DNA of 64,000 nucleotides from Coniferiporia sulphurascens. Lineage: Eukaryota; Basidiomycota; Agaricomycetes; Hymenochaetales; Hymenochaetaceae. Within the stretch, counting starts at the first letter, position 1; each line of letters starts with the position of its first letter. The translations under genes and the position numbers were made by a program. The stretch is from NCBI GenBank assembly GCA_002794785.1, contig NBBA01000001.1, positions 4,898,001 through 4,962,000 on the forward strand, written 5' to 3'. Shown here in pieces: positions 23,932 through 36,376 of the stretch. The notes below the pieces were generated by a model that was not told the origin of the DNA, did no database searches, and saw only the letters and a program-made list of their open reading frames with translations.

Positions 23932-26900
23932 ATGAAAATGCCTACGGAATACGGCGACTCCGAGTCCGCATTTACTCAGATTAGGGAGGTAATAGCTGGA
24001 CTCCAGTCTCCAATATCGGACTTGACCACTTTGCTACCCTTGTTAGCTGCTCCCCTGGATGCCATAGGTCTTCTTCCTCCGGCCCTCCGACGCTACAATA
24101 CCCATGGTCTTCCGTCCAAGTATGAGGAACACTTCCAGATTATTAGACACCTACCCCTCATACAAACGGCACTCTTAGTTAACATAGTACCTACCTGGGA
24201 ACCACTCCTGCGAGAAAAAAATCTCGAACCTATAATCACCCAATATTTCTGCCCTGACTCGTTCTTCTCGACTACGCAGTCGGCAAGGGAAGTAGCATTG
24301 TTGGCATATGCCGCTCTTCTTTCGTCTCCGCTCAACCAGTTCTCTGTTGGTGTGCTCCAATCGCTGAGCCGTCACTATCCACTGGACCGCCTTCACTCTA
24401 CCATCTTCTCAAAAGACTCTTCAATCGCATTACACAAAAGAACAAACGCGTGGGAGGACCTCGTTCGAGATCTTGTCTCCGTTCCTGTTAAGGTAGCCAA
24501 CCATCTTGGCATGAATGATATTCCTCAGGAACTGCGGAACCTCGAATACTATAATGCACTATGCATCCGATTTGAATCTCTCATTTCATCGTATTCTAAA
24601 CCTCCGGAAGCAGGTAAGTCTTTATACAGTGTGACGAATGTTTGTGGAACTCATGCAATACAGATATTACCGCATCACTGTCGTTCGTTATATCCAAAAT
24701 GATAAAGATTGGACTTTTTCCGAACTCATCAATGCTCGCTCCTTCTCAGCCGAGCTTCTGTTTAGCGACTTTGCCTGTAATCCGGACGCGACTCTCCGCG
24801 CTGACAGGGGAGCATCAAACTACGTATTCCGGACTCTGGATAGACCTATTCGGATCTCTTCCGCCTGGCCTCCTCACCAAGGCTCTCGTATCCTTTTTCT
24901 CGCATCTCGCCGATCTTCCAGAAGACCTCAGTACATCATCTGAAGCAAGAGGGCTAATGAAGAGGGAAGGGAGACTTCTTTCCAGAATTTTTGGCAACTT
25001 GGAGGGAGAAGAGGACGAGAAATGGCTATCTGTCTCTACTGTCTTACTGACAAGGTCTTGGAGCGTGGCAAAGGCGAGAACGTTGGTGTGTTGGGCCGCA
25101 ATAAGTGACGAAAACGGTAAAAATAATTTTTATTCTTCGATGGTGGGATTGATATAACGGTGTATTCAGCCATCCCGCCACGAGCTCTGGAGACACTGAT
25201 TCCTGGTATGATGGAAGTTTGGTCTTCCACGGAGCACATCAAACACTCATTACTATCTCACCACCAATGTGCGTTTTCCGCTATTCGCGAGTCAAATCAG
25301 GAGCTCGTTGACTCGTTTTACCTGCAGATTTAACAACTCTTCTTCTGCTTACCATATCCAACTTTCCCCCTTCCTCCCCCATTCTTCAAACGCTCTCGTT
25401 CTCTTCCGAGTTTATCGGCGCAATTGGCACATACATCACACATCTTGATCCCGCTGTACGCCGTTGCGGGATGCTTGCGGCAGAGGTGGTTGCCCAACGT
25501 ACAGGAAAGTCCCTTAACTTCGATCAGTGGGACGGAGTGGGTCAGGGCCGTGAATGGGCGCGTGGAGTAAGAGCGTTGATTATAAAACGTGATATGGATG
25601 CAGAAGAGACGGAAGCGGACGTGATTCGTCTCGAGGCTTATGGGGAGGGTGAAGGTGCCGACGATACCGGCGCCCGGATCGAGGTCAAGGCGGGAACTGC
25701 TGACAATGGTGTTTACACTTCCTCCAAGAGAGCAAAGAAACCCTTGATCCAGGTCACCGACAATGAATCAGATTCGGATGACTCCCTAACAGGATATGCC
25801 TCGTCTCCCGCCTCCTCACGCACACCGTCCCCAACGCCCTCAGAAATCGACGAGATCGAGAAAGATCCAACAATCAATGTCGGAAGAAAGAAAGTCCAGA
25901 GACCAGTCTACCTTGTTGATCTAGGTAGCCTTATTACGGGAAGTGCAAAAGCGGACGACCCGCAGAACGCTGATCGCATTGAGGTCGCGTTGAACTGTGC
26001 AGAGGAACTGATAAGGAAGAAGAAGGGTTTTGGTTTTGAACTCGGTGAGTCTCGGCTAGTACTTTAATGGAATTGTTGGGTACTGACGAAACCCGTTTAG
26101 AGGAGAACGCCGTCAACTTGGTTTATGCCTTGGCCGGTCTGCAGGATAATTTCGAACTAGAGGGCTTCGGTGAGAAACGCCAAGCCGCTGTAACCGCCCT
26201 GATAGCATGCTGTCCGAAAAAAGCGGCTCCGTAAGTTCTATTCGTTTTCCGAGAGCCCGTGCTGACTGGAGTACAGGGCTATTATAGACGAGTTTTTCAA
26301 GAACCAGTATTCGACGGAGCAGCGATTTGTCATTTTAAATGGCCTGGCGTTAGGGGCGAGAGAACTTGCATCCCTCTCCATTCCTCCATCTACCGTACCC
26401 AAGAACCGCATTTCCTTCCCAAGCAAACAGCTACCCGCTCCCCTCCACCGAAAGTACATCTCGCACAATGACCTAGGTGAGGGCTCACAGGTCCAACAAC
26501 TGATCGACGGAATCAGCGCCTCAGCAATCGAAAGCGGCCAGAGTGCTGCAGAAGCAAAAGTAGCCCCACTTGTCCGCGAGCGCCAGCTGCGCATAAAAAA
26601 GCCTGCACGCGTCTCCGAAGTAGCAGCACCCGGAAAGGGCACTACATATGTGCCAAAAGCGTCCACGTTCACAGACGTCGCCGCAGAGTACTTCCTTGGC
26701 CCGCTCATCGGCAAGTTCTGGCTCTTCCTTCGGGACGAGCAGGCACGCGAGGCACGTACCGCCCACCGCGCGCACGTGTACCGCGGGACGGGCACAGGGC
26801 TGCTCCTTAGTCCGCTCGTACTTTCGCATTTTCTGAAGACGCTCGCTGTACTCATTCATGCCGCCCGGCACTCACCTGCATTCCTCGCTGTACTCGCTCC

Positions 26901-27249
26901 GGACGCGCTGGAGCTCGCACTCACGCTCGGGACACGGCCGCTCTCCGATGCGTCTGAAGACAAGGAAAGGGAAGCTGGAGTTATCACAGCGGCCTTGGAG
27001 TTGGCAGTGGTCGTGTTGGATGGCTGTCTTGAACTTGACGGGGGCCGCTCTATAGGCCTAGAGAATACGGACCTCCTCCTTGGAACAGGGGAGTGGGCGA
27101 GTCAAATACTGAATGCTTTGGAGAGTGGTATACGCTTTCAAGGGGGCGGCGGAACGCAGGAAACGAGGCTGAGGCGCTCGGCTGCGGGTGTGGTCTTAAA
27201 AGTGGACGAGTTGAGTTCGAGGTGGAGACAATCCATGATTTCTGTATGA
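23932..27249 (+). CDS. TEL2: telomere length regulation protein TEL2 (TTT complex)
   Basis: TEL2 (TELO2) is an alpha-solenoid protein of the Tel2-Tti1-Tti2 complex, which matures and stabilises PIKK kinases such as TOR, ATM and ATR. Helical repeats run through the first exon (MKMPTEYGDSESAFTQIREV onward), with introns near 24613, 25116, 25260, 26045 and 26230. The acidic low-complexity segment (DNESDSDDSLTGYASSP) matches the usual CK2-phosphorylated linker that binds the R2TP adaptor. The conserved C-terminal domain follows: RPVYLVDLGSLITG, NLVYALAGLQDNFELEGFGE, ALIACCPKKAAP and FFKNQYSTEQRFVILNGLAL. The last exon is long and ends at 27249. The ATG at 23932 is taken because upstream frames lack family sequence. 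The end converges on ASK1. Confidence 0.85.
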
Positions 27250-27658
27250 TTTAATTATCTGGAGTACTACGACGTCGGAGTGAACGCCCGTCAGTTAATA
27301 GCATATGAGGGCGAGCACAATACAGAGTTTTACGCAAAACTGGGAACCCCCGTGTTGAAAACACTTAAGAAATAACGGGACCAAAAATTCTATATCGAGA
27401 CGCCGGAATCTGTAAATACATCTTTGTATGATACCTACCTGTAGCTCGAGGCGCCGGAATGAAAGCCTCTACGTGCAGGCACGAGCCGTTTATATGCGCG
27501 TCTACAAAAAAAAAAAAAGGAAAGAAAAGGAGAAATAATGATTTACTGGTGGGAGCCAGGAGGGATACAAGATTATTAGTACAACAAAGATTGATTTTAG
27601 GGTGCCTGCGGCATTTTGGTACAAGTCTGAGATGAAGAAAGGATTGAACTGTTCAAGA
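27250..27658. other. convergent 3' spacer TEL2/ASK1
   Basis: A 409-base 3'-to-3' gap that holds a run of 14 A residues near 27507. No coding signal seen. Confidence 0.5.
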
Positions 27659-29686
27659 CTAAAGAGAGCCCGACCCTCCAGCGCCACCCCAAGGAGTAGG
27701 AGTATCAGGTATTGCATTTTCGCGAATGTGCATATCCAGCGCAGTTATGTCGTCCAAAAGGTCTTGACCTAGCAGCCTCAACTGGCCGCCGCCATTTCTC
27801 CCTGCCATCGCTGCGGCTCTCTGTGCAGGAGGGAGCCCGAAAACCGTTGGTTCTTCCTCACCGCCGCCGCCACCTAGCCCTTCGTCGTCGTCAAAAGAAT
27901 CATCGAACCCATCGTCATCTTGCGGCCCGCTGTATGCGCTCGCAAAGGGATGAATCATCTGCTCAGCACCAGCAACCTCATCGCCGTCGAGCGAGTCGCT
28001 CGAATGGTCTGAGCCCCCGAACGAATCATCTGATACGCGTCGCTGACGCTGCGATGCCATTAGGAACGCTGCGGATGGTGCACCCGTATGTCCTTCAAAA
28101 AATTCTTCCTCTGAAGAGTCTCCATCTCCATCCCCGTCTCCACCACCTCCGTCCTCAAGTGCGTCCAAACCCGCGAATACGGGGCCCGACTCGTCGTCAA
28201 AGGAGGAGTCGAAACTGTCATCTGCACCGCCCTGCTCTTGACCCGCACTCGCGGTATACTTGCTCGAGTCCAGTCCAAAGTGGCGCATCATGCTTTCAAT
28301 GGACGGCTCTGTGCTTGTTTCTCCCCCATTTGCCACTGGAGTCGGACTACTTAAAACGGTGCTTTCACTTCGTTCGGAAGGCCTAATTCCCAGGGCGCGC
28401 TTAGAGTACATGCTTAGGTCCGGCGTCGATAGAGACGTAGTAAAGCTCGTCTCCTCTGCTCTCCCGAACCGGCGCCGTGAGCGCTCAGCATCGCCAACAA
28501 GGTCTCGGCCTATACGTGCCGCAGCCTCTTTTAATGGCGTGCGTCCCAAGCGATTTGCGAAGCTTGTGGACGTAGGCGGGGACATATTCGGCGGTGGGTA
28601 GTTATCTTCATCGGAGCTCCATCCCGGGGAGGATGACTCTTCGCGTGAGGGTGCAGGTTTCGATAAATCGACAATGCCGTCCCAGTCGGTTCGGCGGGAA
28701 TCCGGTGCCACATATGGGTTGCGCTTAGGTGTCTTCTGCTTGACTTTTAGTGGTGAGGTGCGCTTTCCGGAGGTTGTTGTGGCTGATATATCCCTCCCAT
28801 CAGCGGTTCGAATATTTTTAGATAAAACATTTTGGAGAAGGCTTGGAGGTTGCGCCTTTCCCTTCCCTTTGTCTTTTGCCGCAAAAACAGGCTGCAAAGT
28901 ACGGGGCACGTCAGGCTGTACAGACTGCTGGGAGGCAACTGAGTTTTGCTCGGAAAAATCGATGACGGAGTCGTCTTCTTCCCTAAGGCTCTTCAGCCCT
29001 TTGTCTAAGCGCTCCAGAGGAGACTCCATAGATGCGGCCCATGATGAGGGCGTTTCCTCTTCTGACCCGGATCTTGTTCGGCCCATCGGGTGGGTCATCG
29101 GTGTCGAGGAAACTAGTGCATCATCCGGAGAGAACGAGCTTTCTGACGGCGTCATGTTTGGGTCGAACGTGCGAGTGTGATTTGAGCTTTCCGTGGATGG
29201 CCCGAGTTCTGCGTCCTCTTCCGAGTGTGCTGATTGCTGTTCGGCGTCATCAAAATCTTCAGTCGTCGGAATGCGCACCTGCGCCGCCTGTTCGTAGAAC
29301 GAGATCCAGAACTGGCATAAAGGCATCAATATTAGAATAGCACCAATTCAAAAGTGTGCGCACCCTGGCTGCCTCTCTGATCGGCTCCGAGTTTACCGCA
29401 TAGCGCCTTATAGCGGGTAAGATTCTTGTTGAAAGAATCTGATGTGCCCGTGCAAAATTCGCATCGATATTCTAGCATATATCTATTAGCAGGGCATTAC
29501 TAAAAATGCGAGAATTTTGCGTACCTGTAGTCTGATAGTGATGAGCTGCTCGATCTGCTCGATCTGGTCCTGAATGGGCGCGGTAGTATCGAGGCCCGGA
29601 ACCACTATCGTCGAAGGATCAGGATTGGGCTCCCAACGCTTTGGAAGAGGCTCTATAGGCGGCATCTCATCTGAGTCCGAGTCCAT
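27659..29686 (-). CDS. ASK1: DASH/Dam1 complex subunit ASK1
   Basis: ASK1 belongs to the DASH ring that couples kinetochores to microtubule ends. The conserved N-terminal helical domain is spread over three exons: the first starts MDSDSDEMPPIEPL (ATG at 29686) and ends IEQIEQLITIRLQ, the second encodes NIDANFARAHQILSTRILPAI with RRYAVNSEPIREAAR, and the third begins FWISFYEQAAQVRIP. The rest is one long, low-complexity, Ser/Asp-rich exon with basic patches (KRTSPLKVKQKTPKRNPYV) and repeated DDSFDSSFDDE blocks, as expected for the disordered, phosphorylated ASK1 tail. A Gly/Asp run (GGGGDGDGDGD) is present. It ends at the TAG at 27659. Confidence 0.85.
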
Positions 29687-31613
29687 GTCGTTTCCTGAAT
29701 CTGCAAGCTGGTCGAAGTTGTAGACGGTCCCTTCAAGCTGTGCCCGAGTGTCCGTCGCGTCGCGCTACAGACAGCGCGTCTGTGACATGTCACGCAGTCT
29801 TTTTTCGGCCTACGTGACTGGCCGCTTTTTGCCGGGGTTGCTGAGGTCTGATATCACTCCTGGAAACAACTTACGAGAGCTCCTGAATCCTTTCTTCTAG
29901 GAACGGTTCTGGACTACATAGCGCAACGCACTCCCCTCACGGACCTACTGGCACACTTACAAGATCGTTCTGTGCTGGATCTTTTGCGCAGGGTCGTCAA
30001 AAGAAGCAATTAGTATAGTGCTATTATGGGCGGCGAGTATAGCGACATCATCATGTACCTGCCAAATCATGCACTTGCCAAAGTTCGTCGGAATTTCTGG
30101 AGAAGATTGGGCCGCCTAACTGTCACATCTCAGCGGCAATCGCACGAACACACTCCGGGCCCGTCCTTTATAACACATCAGAAAGTAACCCAATGTCTGT
30201 CTTGAGGTGTTCGCAAGCCTAAAAGGCTGCGAAGCAAGGAGAAAGTGATATCAATCAGTGTTTCCAGGTTCAATCTATGCAGACAGTGCCGTGCCACAGA
30301 CTTGAAGCCTTTTTCTTCAGAAGTACTATGTCCCAACTGGCATCGAGAGGGGTAGTGAACTGACCGCGTCGCAAGCGCGGTAACCCCACAAATGCGTGTG
30401 CTTCGATCTTTTGTGCCCGCTTTACCCGGAGACTCATTCTGGCGTCTGCGGAATTTCTTCGTCGTCAGGTCAGCTCGAGGCTAAGGCCGCCACTCGATAA
30501 CGTACTATTCCTGATGGTTGGACTACGACGTACGAATCATATGGGTTTTCCGGCAGTGTGTGTGGTCATCAAGTTTTGAGGACAATTCTCTCGGTACTAC
30601 TGCTTCGCCTGGAACCCGCATCATGTTCAAGGGAAATGTCAAGCTTGGGGGCTTCCGGAGACGCTGATGTGACAATTTATGATGCGTACCTCCATCGGCT
30701 TCTTGCTTGATTGTCTGAGCTCCTGTTACTGGTAGGAACAAGCTTCCCGCATCATCTCTCCTCTGTGTTAATGCGGGTACCTCAGAGATGAATATTGATA
30801 TGAAATTTATCTGAACTAGGAATTCTCGCTGAACACAAGTATCGCGAGAATCAGGCATCTGGATCAGTCAAATCTCTCTACTGAGGCTGTGGTTCACTCG
30901 CGATAACTTGATAATCTCGCTCTCCCTTCCGCACTGTGCACAGGACATGATAAGTTGAATTTAGACTTTGATTCAATATTACCCCGCCCATACAGAAGCT
31001 TGCATCCTGCTTGAAACGTACCCTTCACATGCAAATAACCTGTCCTTTTGCATAGAATAGACCCCGGTGGCGGCGCCGAAACGGTACATCATCTGATCTC
31101 GTGCTGATCTTTGAACGCATCTCAATTGTGGCACTCGCCGGCCCCCTCTGATAAACGCCCGAGGTCCTACCGCTACGCTTCCCCATTTACCATCCGGAGC
31201 CGCTTTAAATACTCCTTCGAAGCACGATAGACGTGCGAGTTGATCTCGCAGGCACAGAGCTGATTACATCTGCTTCGCGCCTTCCGCTTCTACATCCGCT
31301 GCTCAGGGCTTATTCCCTATTGAAACCATCCCGGCTTCTCACGTACTTGCTGAAAAAGGTGGCTTGAATTTAATTTGGGGGCGAGGTGCTCGGGGACGGA
31401 AACGACAGTTTCATATTCATTCTTTTTTTATTAGACTCGATACATACGCGTACAAAACGAGACGATTAGCGATGGTCGAGAAGGGAAAGTAGGACACAAG
31501 GAACCAATAATATATGGGATGGAGATAGAGCGGGCATACAAGATAGGTCAAGACAGTGGTTGGCATACTTACAGACTAAAAAGGAAAGAAAAGAAAAGAG
31601 GAGACAAATGGCC
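29687..31613. other. gene-poor 1.9 kb interval
   Basis: The ASK1 promoter lies at its left end and the 3' UTR of the DUF6533 gene at its right end. Between them I find no long open frame with splice structure, no tRNA and no LTR. A TATA-like tttaaata occurs near 31204 without an obvious gene after it. Confidence 0.4.
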
Positions 31614-33623
31614 TCAGGATACCTCGGCGTCACGAGCAAGCGTGGCCACGGCGGAAATGGGGGCCGCGGGTCCTGATGTGACCTCCTCGCGTGTAACCCG
31701 GGTCCCGTTGACCCAGCCACTGGTAGTAGTAGTGGTCGTCGTCGTCGTCGTCATTGTACGTCCCCCGGCCTTGTCCTTTCGCCCCCAGCCACGCGCCCCC
31801 AACACGTTCTTACCGAAGCGCAGCTCGGTGCCGCGCGCCATCTCCATGTCTGTCGTTTCGGTCGTGCCTGGCTGAGTCTCACTGAGACTACGAAGGTTCA
31901 TCAGCATGCGCGCGCCCTGGGATGGAAGTGAAATCAGTACGTGGTGTGAGATGACTGATTTCAATATATTTGAAAACGGAAAGAATACGCACGCCAATGC
32001 ACCCGGCCGCGTTCGCAGGCGTGACGAATATGCTTGACAGGAACGGCGGCGCATACTCGAACACGAAGAGGTTGACGAAAAGCAGGGCGAAGATCCTGCA
32101 TGTCAGACCGGCGTTTGACTATCAGTTCTCCGTGACTTCGATGTATACGCGGGGAATGAACGTACAGTGCGAAATAGACCATCGAGTCTCGAGCCATGAG
32201 CTTCAGCGCCTCGGGGACTCTCACGTTGTCGCGCGACCAGCTAATTAATCTCCAGACAACCAAAGCGAAGAAAGTACCTTTGGAGGAATAAGACATCACG
32301 CGAATCTCAACACGTATACACAGCAGGCCCTTACTTTCGATGACTGTCGACGTTATCCAGTACCCTGCAATTATCGAAGGGACACTCGCGGCATAGCAAC
32401 CGGGCAGAGCGCTGAAGTCCTGCACGACTGAAAAAAGGGCAGATGTGAACGCCTTGGGTAACTGAACTAGCAGAAGAAATGCGAATATGCCTACTATGGA
32501 CAGCCTCCCCGACGTAATCCTTGACAGTCAACCCTATCAAGGTTATGATTCCAGCTTTTATGCCGAGTAAGATCGCATCGTAAAACAATGGGAAGCCAGA
32601 ACTCACCAGCATAGAGGAACGATGCGATTGCGATGACGGGCTAATCCATGGGTGAGAACAATTTGTCACAATTCGAAAGGAAACTGAGTGCACACCTTAT
32701 TCTCCCTGTCTGTGTGCAACAGGTCGTATCGTTAGCTATCTGCAGAACTACTGTGAATTATCGGCTTTGTGGCTCACACAAAGCAATCACCCGTGATAAA
32801 AGGATTCCTTTGTTTGGAGCGTACGACTCAGCTGCGCATTCCGATTAACGCATTGACTAGGCACTTACCTTCAACAGTGGCGTTGGTCACGGTAATGCAT
32901 CTAATAATAACGAAATGAGCAAAAGGGCGTCCGAAGCATGTGATATGCGACTGCACTCACACGACCAGCCATCGGAGGTAAAACACGCAGCTGCAGCCCG
33001 GCATCAGTGATAGGGGTCTCATGAGAATTTTCCAAGAGCAACTGACAACTTCAGAGGTACGATGAGTTACGGCATCAAATTAAGATGAATAATGTGGGCT
33101 TACACCAGGATCCAGATGATTCCTCGTAGACGCTGTAGGCTCCGTTCTTAGCTCAAGTGAAACAAAGCAACTGTCCAGCAAGGCCCACCTATTCCGTTGA
33201 ATCTAAAGGCCATTTTTGAGAGATTTTCTCAGAAACAATAACTATGATACTAACACTAGCATAGGGAGGACGACGTATCGATCGACCATATAAAGGACTT
33301 TGGGCACGGAGAGCCTTGTACTGAGGAGACAATCAGGAACAGCCGGTAGCAGGACAAGCGACTTCAAACTTACGGCCACATTTGTCGTACCTGACCGGGA
33401 GCAAATTCGTTAGGCTTATCTACAGCCTGTCCCGCGGTAGGCTCGCGCCTTTATCGCTCACCTCGTCGCCGAAGGTCAGGCAGTAGTCGAACAGGACCGT
33501 GGTCGCGCATACAGCTTTGTAGATTCGTCAGGGAGTCAAGGTGTGGCTTAAGGGTCGTGAAGAAGTACCGGTGACATAGGCGACGGCGTACGACTCGCGC
33601 GCCATCTCGAGTTCGTCGGACAT
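31614..33623 (-). CDS. DUF6533 domain integral membrane protein
   Basis: The start at 33623 gives MSDELEMARESYAVAYVTG, then VCATTVLFDYCLTFGDE and PKVLYMVDRYVVLPMLVL, the pattern of the DUF6533 domain found in large families of basidiomycete multi-pass membrane proteins of unknown function. Further hydrophobic exons follow on the minus strand across 33200-31900, many only 30-80 nt long, so exact borders are uncertain. A cytoplasmic tail with RMLMNLRSLSETQPG leads to a run of about ten Thr residues, encoded by a CGT-type trinucleotide repeat on the plus strand around 31736-31752, before the stop at 31614. It lies head-to-head with the cupin gene. Confidence 0.65.
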
Positions 33624-34134
33624 GTTTGTCGATTTTGGGGGGAGTAGGGGCGGAGGGGGGGGTGTAGCTCCGGGACCGCAGAGTTAGGCGGTGAACTTCA
33701 GCTTATATTCAATCCAAGGCAAGGCACGATAAAAATAAGTCTTCAAGTTTCAGAGCCGATGGCTTCGCAAGAAGTCCTGCATTTCAGATTGTATGGACGC
33801 AAGGCGCTCCGGATACTTTACCGGGGGGCGCGACATGGAGACTAAACATCGAAGCCTCTAAGGAGGACCTGAGTGCGTGGGAGATAAGAAGCGAAGGCTT
33901 GAATGTCTGTTAGTATCATTTACTGATGAATGATGAACCGGAAAAACGAAGAGATTGATTACCGTATGTTCACTTACGTAACTTCAAAACTCTATACTCC
34001 GAGTTGTCTTCCTGGGATGATACCTAACATTTATACTGGCCTGTATGCTAGCTACTCTTCCTCTCCACTTTCCCGCAACAACAACCGTTTGCACTTCATC
34101 TCTGTGAGCTTGAGGCCACAGCAGGACAGACATC
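33624..34134. other. divergent promoter region, DUF6533 gene / cupin gene
   Basis: About 510 bases between two divergent start codons. No coding signature was recognised, so this is presumably shared regulatory DNA. Confidence 0.4.
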
Positions 34135-34853
34135 ATGGAAAACTATCCTTCTGGAAACCAGGAAATTATCAAGTCGCTTTCACTGCTCAGACATCCCGAA
34201 GGAGGCTATTTCGCAGAGACAGACCGTCAAGAGGCCACCGTCCCCTCTCCTTTTGCCAGTGAGCCGAGTCCATAATCTATAAAATCTACAGCAAGCGAAA
34301 AACCTGACCAGATATAAATCGCTACCGCTTATCTAGATGGCGGCACGCGGAGCCTCGCTACCTCCATCTTTTATTTCCTGTCGCATGACAACCCAACAGG
34401 CGTTATCCATATAAACAAGTCTGTCGTAAGTGCGTCTACCGCACGCGCACAAGTTCGACTTGATAGCGATAATCATCTTATCAGACGTACCACGTCCTGC
34501 ACCAAGGCCGCGCTAAGTACACCCTCATTACGCCCGGCACGAACGGAGCCCCGCCGACGATCGAAAAAAAGATAATGGGCACGAACGCGGCGGCTGGCGA
34601 GCTCCGCATGTTATTCGTCGGAACGAACGTGTGGAAAATGTCGCGTCTCCTACCTGAGGACCTCGCGCTCGGGACGACGCCCGAGACCCAGGATAAGGTC
34701 GGATGCCTCATCACTGAGGTCGTTGTGCCCGGTTTCCATTGGGAGGACCACCAATTCCTGACGCGCGAGACGCTCGAGGCGCTGTTTGATGGTGCGGAAG
34801 ACAAGCAGGAAAAGATCGCGGCGTTTGCGCCGCATGTAAAGAAAACCAATTAG
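34135..34853 (+). CDS. DUF985 cupin family protein
   Basis: Three exons (34135-34258, 34337-34425, 34485-34853) give 193 residues. The start MENYPSGNQEIIKSLSLLRHPEGGYFAE matches the Cupin_5/DUF985 N-terminus, in which HPEGGYF is the hallmark. It is followed by TSIFYFLSHDNPTG, YHVLHQGRAKYTLI and, in the C-terminal half, CLITEVVVPGFHWEDHQFL. The family adopts a small beta-barrel (cupin) fold. Its substrate is unknown, although some relatives are described as sugar-binding or epimerase-like. It is complete, with a normal length for the family. Confidence 0.82.
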
Positions 34854-35316
34854 TAAAACTTGTGGCTGAATTCGTGTATATGTATTATTGCTAAGTAAAT
34901 TCAAGATCCGATTGCGAATCTTCATAATTTTTATTCCTCCGCATTATCAGCATAGCGCTTGACACAGGACAGCAGATATCAGTAAGATCCGGAGCCAGGA
35001 CTGAATGAAAGAAACGTTCAAGTTTGGGCGTGGAGAATTGAATATGAACAGATTGCGACGTGCATCACGAGATCTTTGAGAAGGAGAAGCGCAGCCGAGA
35101 AGCGGAAAATCAACAAGAGAAGGGAGTAAGATGGGGGTTCCGATCACCAGCTTTGTCCTGGTAAAAAAATTACAGGAGAAAATGAGTTTGATAAAGATGG
35201 ATATAAATAAATACGCACATCCGGGATTTGCCGGGAATGAGGCTGAATATCAATATGACTCCTTGCTAACCTGCCAGTAGTACTCAGGCTGCACTCTGTC
35301 CGAATAAAAAACAAAA
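34854..35316. other. spacer between cupin and zinc-finger genes
   Basis: This 463-base region holds the cupin 3' UTR and the promoter of the following gene. A short minus-strand open frame here has no family features. Confidence 0.45.
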
Positions 35317-36250
35317 ATGTCTCACCGCACACCTTGGTCACAATCCTCCCTGCCTTCTGATCGAATAAAACAGAAAAGCCGCCCATCAACGCCGGTTTCG
35401 TCAAAAAATAAAGGAAAGGCGAAGGATGTACAGCCGCAGGCGCCGAAGAGCGCCGCTGTCCGTGCGCTCGAGACTGCAATCGCAGACCTACAAGGCACAC
35501 CCGGGGACGAAAAAGACCCCAATGGAGGCTGTTTCTGCCAAGGTGTGTGCCCTCGTCCCAATTACCGTCACTCTCCAGCTTATTCTCGTTTACGTGGGAC
35601 CACCAGCGAGGACCCATGCGCTATCCGCGCATACCCCGCTCTGCATGCACTGCGGACTTATTCTCTGCGTACTGAACCCAGCGCACCGCAGTTGCCCGCA
35701 CTGTAACACGCCACTCCTTAGTGCGGCTGCCCGTTCAGCGTTGCTCGACCGTCTCCGTAGTGAGCTCGAAGCCACGAAAGCGCAAGAGGAAGAAGACGCG
35801 GCGCGTGCACGCGAGGAAGCACGCGTCGCGGCTGGTGCATTCCCGCAGCTCGGCGAGGCAGCCGGTGCGGGCGGTGAGGCTAAGGCGCCGCCCCAGACGC
35901 ACAAGGTCCTGTCGCTGAACGCGAAGACGAAGCGCGTGACTGTCGCGTCCTACTCGCCCGCTCCCTCGCCAGCACCTTCCAGGCCGCAGGAGTCCGAGAG
36001 TCCCCGAGCGGAGATCCCTCCTACACGTGTCCCGCCCCCGCCGCGCGAGATTGTGTACGCATCACGGCGGCCAGACCTTGCACGGCCGTGGGCGGATGTG
36101 CGCGACGATGGCTTCGCACGAACGTTGACGTATGTACGCGACCCACAGATTGAGCGTGAAGAGGCACGAGAAAACAGGAAGGCGCGGAAGGCGATGAAGG
36201 CGGCGGGTGCAAATGAAAATGATGGTGTTCCCAGCGAGGCGGGGGGATAA
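35317..36250 (+). CDS. C2HC5 zinc-finger protein, TRIP4/ASC-1 (Rqt4) type
   Basis: Two exons (35317-35542 and 35607-36250) give 289 residues. The intron splits the zinc finger. After splicing, CFCQARTHALSAHTPLCMHC continues into GLILCVLNPAHRSCPHCNTPLL, the zf-C2HC5 signature of TRIP4, which in yeast corresponds to Rqt4, a subunit of the ribosome quality control trigger complex that splits collided ribosomes. Downstream is an Ala/Glu-rich coiled coil (ELEATKAQEEEDAARAREEA) and the conserved HKVLSLNAKTKRVTVASY motif. The protein lacks the ASCH domain of human TRIP4, as is usual in fungi. It ends in a basic RENRKARKAMKAAG segment. Confidence 0.8.
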
Positions 36251-36376
36251 CTTGCCGGACTTATATAAAAGTTCGGTTATAATTTCTCTCCGACGATCTT
36301 TCGCAAATGTATCTGAACAATGTTATTTACTCATACAGTCTGCGAGGCTTCATTGTTATATATCAGGGAAGACACC

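Noticed and set aside
30280..30330. ggttcaa pentamer-like sequence as a tRNA T-arm
   Set aside because: No matching acceptor or D-arm at tRNA spacing. No tRNA gene could be supported anywhere in the window.
30523..30858. 111-residue frame in the 29.7-31.6 kb gap
   Set aside because: No splice signals, no motif and composition like shadow frames.
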